NCBI GenBank assembly: GCA_916610825.1
Contig: OU744452.1
Span: 10,014,021-10,078,020, forward strand
Source: Haliclystus octoradiatus
Taxonomy: Eukaryota; Cnidaria; Staurozoa; Stauromedusae; Haliclystidae
Reading direction: 5' to 3'
DNA: 64,000 nt
In this document: positions 50,501 through 62,500 of the stretch, piece by piece
Numbering within the stretch: the first letter of the stretch is position 1
Layout: each line of letters begins with the position of its first letter
Made by a program: the position numbers and the translations under genes
Notes under the pieces: model-generated
What the model was told of the DNA's origin: nothing
Database searches by the model: none
The model's input: only the letters and a program-made list of their open reading frames with translations

Positions 50501-53500
50501 TCTCACATCACTTAATGTCCCACTCGATATCTACACCAGAGTGGTGCAATTAAGCAAGTTGAACTGAATTTAATGTAGTGTTTATGATCCTCTCAAGGGG
50601 GAGTTTATTAAAGTAAATGATTTCTTGCTCATAAACGTTTTGAGAGAGATGATACTTTTTCTTTATTCTATCTCAGTGAAATGCAGTTCATGAATCCTTG
50701 AATTGTTCAGCAAGAGCAATTAATTTGACCATTACAACTTTCATGGTACTATACCAACAGCTACAATGTAAACTGTATTTCTTTCCATTAACCGTACTAT
50801 TGGTATTTGATTATCGTTGTATTGTTGATCTCTTTGTTCAACATTTCTTTCTGTTTATGATAATGCTAGGATGGTGACCACACTGACATAGCACTTGTCT
50901 GCTCACTCATGAAATCTAATCTGACAGAGTTGATCAATCATGCTAATGAAAGACCTATCAAAGATCTATTCAGGTAACAATTTTATGGTTCCACTATTCA
51001 TTTGTTGGATTTCTTTCCATTGGAAACCAAAATATGCCCTACTTCTGGGTAAGGGTGTTGAAGCAAACTCAGCATTTGTGGTAAAAATTCAATTAATTCT
51101 AAGACAACTTTGTATGCGTTTGCTAGTGAACATTTGAAAACTCCTTTAAATACCTGGGTTCTGCCAGATTCTGAGTCCATCTGTCATACAGTACTAGGTA
51201 ATGTCATTATAGCCAATGCGAAAAAAAGGTCATGAGTTCATGAATGTGAAATTGCCCCATAAGTCATGAACTGTTCATGAACCCGCAGAGAAATGTTCAT
51301 AGCTCAATTGTTCATTGTTCAAAAACAATTGATAGTTCAGGAATGGATTAAACAACTCGCCCAGGCTAACATTTGCAAAGTATTCTGCAAACTGATAATC
51401 GGAGGAATGAGAAAACAGCTCAAATTCTGCTGATATCATTGATATCCCTGTGACTAATATGCATTTAATGCAAACGTCATTACTAATTTTCCTTGCACAC
51501 CTAAATCCTCAGTTAGTGTGAGCACCTGACTGGCAAATTAGACTAGAGGCCCCTAAACAACATCCCCTTCTAAAATTTAGAGATTTAACCTAGCCTGGCT
51601 GTTGGTTATCCCCAACCAATTTGTTTAGAAACATTTTGCAAGTTGTAGATTACTACAGCTAAGAAACTCCTTTAAATTTTAGTTATGCTCAAGTAGACAT
51701 TGTGGAATTAAAACTTAGCAAAGGCTATAAAGTGCTCTGTTTGATAACATGAATCTGATCTTATAAATAGAAATACCAAATACTGTTGAAGAATTGCCGT
51801 AAAATTAAAATAAGTAAAATACAGTAGCTTTTTTCCTTGAATTTATCTAAAACATCAAATGAGTACCAGAAGGCTGGAGAATGGAATGGTCCAGAGGGAA
51901 TTGCATTCTGAGTAGCTGTGGCGCATTGTTGCGCATTGACAATCGAGGCCCATCTGCCATGAAATCTGTTGAAATTGATATGCAGTGTTGCGGCTGAGAT
52001 GAATACAACAAGTTCAACATTTTCTTCTTGATTTTAATTGTTACCGTTTTGCCTATAAATCAGAAAATTATCAATTTTCTTCTGAATTTGCTCCATCCTT
52101 CTGGGAGCTAGGATCACCAATTTTGTCTGACCCTGCCCATTGTGTAATGTGCATGTTGTATCTCTCTGTTTTTAGTCGAATCTCAAGTGATGAGACTATG
52201 AGTGCTGTATTTATCCAGTTTGTATCTCAACTTCTTTTGGATAAGAAAACAGCACTGAAGGTAAATACAAAGCAATTACATTTCTCCTGTGTCAATTAAT
52301 TTCCCCCTTGATCTTTGATATCACTCCACACGAGAATGGCCCATCCTATATATTTTCTTGTTGCTGCTTAGCTGCTATATTCTCGTTATTTTAGAATTAT
52401 TAAAGTTCTATCCCTAATAAGTTCAAACAGATCAATTAAACTTTTATGTAATATTTATGAAAATTCCATGTTACTGCGCTTGTTAATATCAAATGTTTCA
52501 ATTACAAACGAGCACACATTAACTCTATTTAGACTGATGAGTGCTTTTATATTTTGGTTTTTCAAAAAAGACATTTTGTAACAGAACATACCATTGATGA
52601 TGAAAGGCATTTTCTGTTTAGAGGCATTCATAATATTAATCTATAGTACATAATAATCAGGTCTGAAAATTGTATAAAAATTGTCAATGGACTTGTTTTT
52701 GGCAGTCATTATTTATCATCCATTTATCATGGAACACATACATTAATAGGCCCATACAATTCGTATAATGTGATTTTTTCACAATTGCATTTAATAATCT
52801 TATGATTCTCAGACAGTGCAACTGAAGCAGATTTTTTCTGTCCTTGGTAATCTATCCGAGAAGCAATCAATGGCTGTCCTACAATTTAGTTTGCTGTACA
52901 TCTCCCAGTTGAAATATTTAAGTCTTGGTAGAAGTTTAGAAGTGGTTATCTTGCGACACCTAAAAATGACCACGTCAGAGGTATGTTTGAATAAATTACT
53001 CTCAATGCTCAAATTATTTTGTATTAAAACTCTTTTTCCAGATATTAACAGGACCATGGATTTGTTTATTACTGCCCGCCAACCATGCTGCCTAGCAGAT
53101 AGACTCATTGCCACTAAAAGTCATCAGTTGACATTACTTAGACTTCTGCTACTTTTGAATTCCATTGTTTAGGAAAACTCAGAAAGTCAGTCAGCAGTAC
53201 AAATGTTCATCTAGGGTTTTGTAGGTTTCAAACAAATGTTTGCAATTGACAATATTAAAATACTTTCAATGATGTCATATTGTTGCATTGGTTCCAGTAT
53301 TCCTTGGTAACATCGATTATAATCTCTAATGGAGTGGTTCAGAATGTTAATTATAAACTTAGTGATACTGTTATATCACTACTTAAGTTGTAATTGAAGA
53401 AAAATCATCCTCATCATCATCATCATTTATTCAGAAAACCTTCAAATTACAAATATGTTTTTTTCAAAGGACTGATACATGTTACATGTTTGTTGTATAG

Positions 53501-56500
53501 GTAACATAAAAACAGAATTGAAAAAATACGGAGTTAAAAAACAGAATGATTAGTAATTGTAATAATTTAATGTCTTAATGTCTTTAAAGAACATAAATGC
53601 TTCCCAAGAAGACATTTGAAAGTAGGCCTGCTTTGGACTTCCTTTATTGTAGATGGAAGGTTATTCCACTTTTGCACACCAGCATCTAGAAATAAATTGC
53701 GATGGCTTGATTTAACGTAAAGGTCATTGTGAGTGTGAGTTCTTGTTCTAGTGGTATTTGGTCGTTGAAAGATTTTGAAGAGCAGAGGAGGAGCTAGATT
53801 AAATTTAATTTTATGGATGAACATTATTTAATGCCAGGTATTCAATCTCTGACAGAAAGCCAATGAAGTTCAAGTGCAATAGCTACAACGAAACAATTTT
53901 CTCGTTCCTCTGTTCTGCAATCTCTGGTGATGATCAGGATGTTCGGCTCACAGTTCCCTGGTACAACAGCGCAGTAGTCAAAGTGTGGCAAAACAATGAT
54001 GCTATAATTAATTTTAGCTGTTTTTTGTGACATGTAGCGCCTCACATATTGCATCACGCCCAAGCTTCTATTTGTTTTCGTATTTATTTCTACAATATGT
54101 TTGTCAAAAGGCAAGTCCCCAACATTCATATTAAAGATATTCAGTTATGACAAACGTCTGTCAACAAATGTCAACCTAAGTAAACCTTCTTTTCTCAAAT
54201 ATATATGTGTTTAGTATTTCCTTGTTAAGATTATCTATTATTATTATTATCTCTTTTAATTCCAGGTCATTAATTCACCTACTATTATGTCATTGCTCGC
54301 AAAATTCACAACAATTCCAATCCACAAGTCAAGGTTAGTAGTTTTGTTTCTCTCTTCTATGATTTAAACCAAATTTTAAACATACATCATTATCATAATT
54401 TCAAATTGAAACGTGAAATTTTTAATGATAAGTTAAGCCATTCTTTGTGAAAGTCCAGTATTCCATGCACATTTCATGGACTTCTTGAATGTGAATTGTA
54501 ACATTATCAACATTTTAAGAACACTGCCCTTGTGAAAAAAATAATGAGATCATGTTCGTGTTAAATTTATGATCATTTCTTTCTGGGCTCATATTCATGA
54601 ACCGGCTCTTGAACGTGAAATTTCCTCAATTTTAACGAACACTTTATGAGCATTTATTTCCTGGAAATTTCATGAACGGTTTTATGAATTTTCATTAACA
54701 TTTGGGCAATTTCACATTCATCAACTCATAGGTTTTATCAGGGGGTGCATGAGGTACTGCATTTATAAAAAGCTCATGAAAGTTTCTGATTAATTGGAAA
54801 ATTTCAAGTTCATTATGACCCTTGTGAACACTTTTCAGAGGGGAGGTGGGATATTGTAAGAGGAGGTGTTGATATGATACAACTGTAATTCTTTCTAAAC
54901 TTATAAATACAAAAGCCTGTCTGTGTATGTGATCCAGTTTTTGTCATTTTTTTCTCATAAAAGATAGATTAATTAATGTTTAGTGTTGTTTAGTTTTTTC
55001 TCGGAACCAATAAATTGTAGTACCATTGTAGTTTAACTTGAGATCAATTTTCAAGCCAGCAATGTAAGAGAACTTGTTGATAATGAAGAGAGCATAGGAA
55101 ATAAGAACTTGATTTGGTTGCATTGATAGTAGAGATTTGAAGGTATTTGGGTTAGCTGTTACATTTATGATTTAGATATCCCTCATTGACCAATGCAATC
55201 AACTCAATTACCAACGAGAAAGAGAATACAAGCAATAGCAATATCGCATCACATGTATCACATCCGTTGGAATGCAGTGACACGTGTATTAAAGAGTATG
55301 TTATAAGCAAGGTATGCATTACCAACTTCAAGCAGTATTCCCATTTAAAATAAGAAATCATAGCAGCTGTCTCTTTTTGTATACAATCAAATCTAGCCAT
55401 TTTCCCTAATAATATATTGAGAATTTTGACTAAACTAAAAGTATTCATGACAACTACAGCTATACCAATTCAGAATCTGGCTTTGCCTGTTTGTACCAAA
55501 AGAGACAGTTCCTCGTTCATGGCCCCTACAGTCAATACACATTATAGGCTCTTGTTTCTTGTTTCATTACAGGGTTATTTTTACCGGTAGGCACTAGTGG
55601 CCCTCCGAAAAGCGAATTCAAAAAAATAAAAATAAAACTTTTTTTTTCAATTCAAACATTTATTACAAAACCGTTTATTACAAAAATTGTTCCACATAAT
55701 TTTTCTTAAATAGAGAAATAAAAGAATTGAAAAAACTATTTTTCAAAGTTGAAAATACATAGTTATAAGTATTAAATTTAAATGCAATGAAAATTTAGCA
55801 TTTACAAAAATTTAGCATTTACAATGCTTTGATAAATTGATAAATCAGTATTGCATCTAATCTTGATTTGAAGGTTGCCAACGTTGGGGGCAATTACAAC
55901 TTTGTTTTGTAGGTGGTTCCACCATGGAACGACTTGTGAACAGAAAAACATTCTTGATGCTACTGTTAGCATTTAAGGATGGACCTGCATGCTTTTTAGT
56001 TTCAGACTATGCCCACACATGATTGAAGATAAAAGCAGCTGTTATTGCATAATTCATCATCAATAACATCATAACATTGAGAATTTTCATCATACGACTG
56101 TAACGTTTCATAATTTTCAAATGTTCTTCATTAAATATTTGCTGACATTTTAACCACACATCGATATATTGACACTTCTTTATTTTACCTCGTTTACATC
56201 GATCGTTATTATCTATATTGTATTGTAGACTTCATTTATTAATTGGTTCTTCTGCTTTACTTATAGGTTACATTAATTTTTATAGATACCAAATACCAAT
56301 ACTATTATTAAATTATTATTCTCATGTATATTGTAAAGCGCTTAGAACTGCTTGATGTAATTTAGCAACAATCTTCAAGTTACATTTTTCAATAAAAATG
56401 GATCATACGTAAAACGTTTTGAATATAATTTTTTTGAACCAATTTATTAAAGAGCATATTGATTCAATTTCTAAAAAATCCAATAGCCAATATTGGATAA

Positions 56501-59500
56501 GTAAGCATTTACTATATGTAATACGGAAGTCAAATTTAGCGGAACAGCATCATATCAAGGTTGCGGAAACTGGAAAATTTTCGGTTGACAGAGGCCCTCC
56601 CCTGACCAGTGCCTACAGCCCAAAATTTCTAGAAATGGCGCTGCATTATAGACTTGACCAGTTTATGGATAAATACATTGTTTAGAAGCAACATAGAATG
56701 AATTAGTACATTGAATGAACTTTCAAGTTTTTATATTTCTTGATTGTATCATACAATAATGAATGCGGCCATGTGTCTAGAAACATCAAAATAAACTGAA
56801 GATTTTAGATTAATGGACTGGCTTGTTTCCTCTTTTAGGAGTCTTACAATATTATTGTTACGGATATTCTGCATTCATCACTGAGTTGTGGTTTGCCTAG
56901 AGATGTTTCATTCATCACAGATTTATTAAATCCATTAGAGCCGACGGAGACAAAGAAAATCATGAGAGATAAAGAGGTAATGTAAATCAATGTGCTAACC
57001 CATTGACCTTACAAATACTAATGCGCCATAGACAGTGTTCGATGAGATGGTGGATTATTCTGCGACCCGGAGTCGCGGAAGGCTAACACAAATTTAGAAA
57101 AAAGGGGAAGAACTAGTTGTACAGTGTAACCTGCTTAAGTGCAAGTCAAAATTGTCAAATTATTCGATCTTTTTAATTAACAACAAAGACATTACTACAA
57201 AATAACCAATAGAGTTTTAAAGCCAGATTGCATATAAGCGGGTTCCACTGTATTCAAGCTTTTTTTAATCAGAAGAAGAATCAGTTTCTTTCTTTTCTTG
57301 AACAGAGAAGTAAACCTGTGCAATTTTTATCACATTTTATGACAACAACTTTAAAATTAAAAACGTGGGTTTCAACTGCAAGCGGTCGAGAAAAAATGCA
57401 GCAGGATGCAAGAAAGGCTTTGTTTGACCTTGAGGTCTAAAGAAAAATGAAAATAAGCTTGATGAAATGGTTAAATTACAAAATAGTACAAAACAGACTT
57501 ATAATGGTTTATTGATATTTTCTTTCCAGAAATTCTCAATTGATGCCTTAGAGCTATGTTTGAGGAATGCTGTTTCAGGTGCTACTCAACGCCGAAGCAT
57601 TTATAATGAGGTAAGGTTGATAGTTGTGTTGAAAACTGTAATTAGCAGTCACCCTATCGAAGCAAACAACAACTGTAATTATACATGCAAGCAAACATTT
57701 TATGTAAGTAGCTCGATTGTGTTAAGTACATACTGTGATAAAAGCAAACTGAATGCGTGATTTGATAGCTAGTCTTTTGCATGTCTATCCATCTAAAGTG
57801 TTATAATATGCTACAGAATACATACTATCACAGATTACCCTTGTATGTTTATTGCGTAAAGAGTTTTACCAACTTATATTAAAAATTTAACTCCCAAGTA
57901 ATTGAGATGGCATTGCTCTATTGCCCAGGTAAGGCACCTGTACCACTCCTTTATTTCTAGAGGAGTGGATCTTTTGGCTGAAAGCAATGATGTTAAATGC
58001 TCTTTATTGATCTCACCCGCGACACTGCAGATCAATTTCAACAGATTTCATGGCAGATAGGCCTCGATTTTCAATGTGCAACAATGCACCGCAGTTACTT
58101 ACAATACAATTCTCTCTGGACCATTCTCCAGGCTTCTGCTACTCATTTAATGTTTTGGGTGGGAGGATTAGCTCAGATTGGCAGAGCAATCGAACTTCAG
58201 ACCAGGTCATATCTGATCGACTGTGGTTCAAATCCCCTTAAGGTCAACTCAGCCTTGACTTTATCTAAAACATCAAATGAGTACCATCTGAGGAGCCACT
58301 CCTCTAGAAATAAATGAGTGGTACGAGTGCCTTCGGTAGGTCAACACCTTCTATTTAACTTACAAATGTTTTAGATAAATTCAAGGCTAAATTGACCTGC
58401 GAAGGATTTGAACTAGATATGATCCAATCTGAAGTTCGGTTGCTCTGCCATCTGAGCTAATCATTCCTTTGAAGAGCCAACTGAAGAGCCCTTCAAAATT
58501 TTAATTTCAAATACAGTAGGCAGTCACATAGTTAGTATAGGTATTGTTGTTGGTGTTGATGCCTCAAAAGCATTATATTTGTTGTTTGTCTTTACAGTGA
58601 TGTTCTACCTTTTATAGGAATTGCAGCATTCGTTTGAAGTACCATCCCCAGAGATTCAATCAAAGACTCTTATCAGATTTGTTGATGTCTCTATGGAAGT
58701 CCTAATGGATTATATATCAGATGAGTTAAAAGTAATTGAATCCAAATGCCCTATCAAAACAATCTGTTTCCAAAATGAACATGCAAACGACAAATCCAGC
58801 TGTATTGACTATGATATGGATTCAAGTCCAGTTGTTCCAAACGATCTAACTTCTATTATTCCAATACTTCGATGTATAAAAACTATATTACTACCCTGTG
58901 TCTTCAGACGTCATTGCTGGAAGAGGCTCGTGAATTTTGATGATATCATCAAGCTTACTGTGTATTCTGTTCTTCGTTATTGCCATGCCTACAAGCAGGG
59001 ATTGTCTGAAAGATTGGAATTAAAAGATATCATGGAATGTTTTGGAATTGTAAGTAATATATCAAAGATGCTACTAGGTAGCTAACTTCCGTTCTAGGTA
59101 GTTTTCATTGAATCTGACTTTTAAATGTGGATTTAAACTCCTTGTGCTTGATGTATGATGTTGTGCTATTACCGTATGTAGATGGTCAATTGATAGTACT
59201 ATGTAGGCCTACTATTTACAAAAGCACTACTTTGAAATACCAGTAAATTAACCAGTAAAACCTTCCAGCAGATCCTGAATTCTATTTTTTATTATATCCA
59301 GTATCAATTATAAAATGTTATCTATCATTGTACTGTACCCCCAAATAAACAAGCAGGGCTCCATGAGTTACAAAACTCATTGCACAAAGATCATGTAAAT
59401 TATTTAATTTTTGAGTTTGTATCTGCCTGATACTTTGACTGACTTATCTATATCTATATACATAAATATCTAAATTATGTTTCATCCTCTTTACTCTTCC

Positions 59501-62500
59501 TTTTCTGATGTTCAGGTTTTGCACTGTCCTGAAGCGCAGCACGCTTTAAATTCACCGCTCTTGGCATTGATGTTATCAAAATGCATTAGTGGAATTCATA
59601 ATCTGATTTCATGTTCATGTGAGTTTCACTGTCATCTCTAAGAAATACATGACAGTAGTGTCATGGTAACCTCTTGATATTCCAATGTACAATTCAAGCA
59701 CAAGATAATTCCTTGGAATAGCTGATTTCCTTGTTTCTTGTTGACCCACAAACGAAGAAAGTTTGTCTAAAACTCCACTTTAACTATTTTATTTTCAAGT
59801 TTTTCAGGTGTTTCCTCTTTTTTACCTGAACTTGACTCTTAAATGCCTGACGATCAGAAGTAACAATTCATAAAATAAACGAAAATGTACAAAATTACAC
59901 TGTCCCAAACATAATATGGGCTTGAAATTAATAATCCCCATTGTGATAAATGATCAATCAGGATATTGTAAATTTGTTTTATTTCCGTTTGCTTGTTTGT
60001 CTGTCCGTTATATACGTAAGTAGGTGTGTTGCTAAAGCATGTACACAATACAAATACTTAACAGATAATCAAAAGTTAGTTATAAAATAGCATTGCAATA
60101 CCTTACATTAAGTTATGGACAGATGTGAAATTTCTAATTGGAAATGTTTTTTGTTTTGTAGTGAAAAGATGCAATGATCAACCATTGGCTGCATGTGTTG
60201 CTGACTGTTTTCAATCTTGTGCAGTCCTCAAATCAAAAGGTAACAATGTAACTGAGTGCAAAAACATCTGAATCATATCATCGCTATAATATCACTATTC
60301 ATGTTTGGTTGATTGATGCTTTATTTGTATGAATTACACCCAGAATTACATACAGGCAGATACAAGCTAGTTTGTCAAAACTCAGTACTATACCACATCC
60401 TAGTATGCAAATGACAGATAAAATAATTGGAAGTATTTTTAAGGCAAAGTCATGATGTAAGATAATTTAATTCTCCATTACTTAAGAGATTAAATCTACC
60501 AATCATTCTTTTTGTAGTTCAAGCCACCATCATGTGATCTTCTACACACTGTTTTTAATTTTAGTATAACCTTAAAGGCATGTTGATTTTAAACACTGTT
60601 AAGAACCTTGTTAAAGTATGTTCATGAACGGGTAATTTTCATGAATTTTCAATTACTTGCTGCTAAACTGTGTATTGAAATTTTTTCATTTAATTATTTA
60701 TTTAAAAGTTCATGAACTGTCTATGGATTTTTGCAAGAGAAGTACTGAAACACATAGACTTACAAATTCAACACAAGTTGAATTTTCATCCAATTGTTCA
60801 TATAAAGTATTCATGAAACTTCTATGAAATATATATTAAATTATCTGTGAGTAAATGAACTATTGCAAAGTTCATGAACTGTTCACAAAATTCTTTATAG
60901 TTTTTATGTAGCAAACTCACAATATTAATTATAATGTTTCTTTTGTGTATTTTTCAGATTATGAAGATTTCAATCTTGCCTGTCATCAAATTTCAGAGCT
61001 AGTTCACTGCATGCGGTTAGAATTATCTGAATCAGATCGCAATATTCTCTTACCTGCTAACTTACTGCGTCCATATCGGACCATTATTATTGGCCTAGCT
61101 CGTGTCCGATGGTTTAATAGCTATGCACGTTTACCACCATTAGTATGGAAACTGGCATGGCAGCCATCTCCTGAAGGGATCTTTCAATCAGAACTGCCTC
61201 CTTTACCTGTGGATATATTGAAAGAGAAAGATGTGCTGCAAGAGTTTGTTACAAGGATCAATACACTTGGTATGCACTCTTTGATAATAATAATAATAAT
61301 AATCACAATACTGTAAATTTTAAAGGCAAAAGTCAATGGCAACTGTTTTTAAGTTTTATTGGAAATGCTTCGAATAATTTCTATACATTAGCTATTTTCA
61401 AGAGTAAGAAATTTATAAATGTTCTATAAATTTATATTGAAATTATTGTAATTTACATGCTTTGAGAATTAAATTTAAAATATTACGGAACAAATTAAAT
61501 CCTCCTGTGAATTTAGATTTTGTTTCAAGTCTCTTATAAAAAGCATTTCATATACGAGGCCATTTGGATTCACAATGACGTAATACTTGAAATCGACATG
61601 CTACTTGATAAATAATTTGATTATGTTCTTTTACATTTGGGCTAATTACAGAAGATGCCAAACAGTATATTTCAATCCTCTCGCGTAGGAGATTTTTGGT
61701 GTATCCCACATAGGCTTGAACCAAAAAAGCCACATTTAAATTGATATATCAAAGATATCTGAAACGTTCAGAATCGCAATAAAATTAGAATATTGCAACC
61801 ATTGTATAAGGATAACAAAAGACTTGTATTTGTTCACCCTATTGTTCTATATGTGATTATATTATCATTTTGTTTCTTAGGTTGGATCTCTCGTACCCAA
61901 TTTGAAGAAACGTGGGCTGCTCTACTTGGTGTTATCAGTTCCCCTCCAATCAGTGATGAAATTTCTTTTGAGGTAAAACGCTGTTTTTATAATCTGATAA
62001 CAAACAGCATATTGGGATTATTCAAAGCATGCCACATGTTAATTTCAGAGATTTGATGTCACATTAGTCTCTTAGAATTGGAGTTAGATACAGAAAAAAG
62101 TTGACATCATCTTTGCATCTCCAACCTACAAAGCACCAGTTTCCAATCAAGCCGTAGATGAATTTGAAATTAGTTATTTATTTAAAAGAGATTTACAATG
62201 TTCTAATATTTTTGCGATTCTGAACGTTTCCATCCGGAATATCTTATAATCTTTGCCAGGAGTTTCTATCATTTTTTACGGTTAACTGATTAAATTGACA
62301 TAGTCTGACAGAGTATTTTCTTGATTTTTGTTGTTGTTGTAATTGGCAGGAAGAAATTGAATCTGTCCAATCAACTTGTCTTGCTGTCAAATCAATTTCG
62401 TCTCTTTTGCTGGACACAACACTTGCACCATGTGCTGGGAATCCAATTGTTAGTCTATACTCAACATTGCATCGTCGGCGTGATTATGCTTTTCTTTCAA

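Noticed and set aside
55152..55448. Minus-strand ORF of 98 residues in intron 39 region
   Set aside because: It overlaps the predicted HTT exon 39 and has no recognisable domain.
56419..56685. Candidate HTT exon or transposon ORF (88 residues)
   Set aside because: No similarity to human HTT at this position, and its ends do not give the required phases.
58157..58245. Functional tRNA gene
   Set aside because: A and B boxes are good, but the acceptor stem does not pair convincingly and the head is part of a repeated SINE structure.
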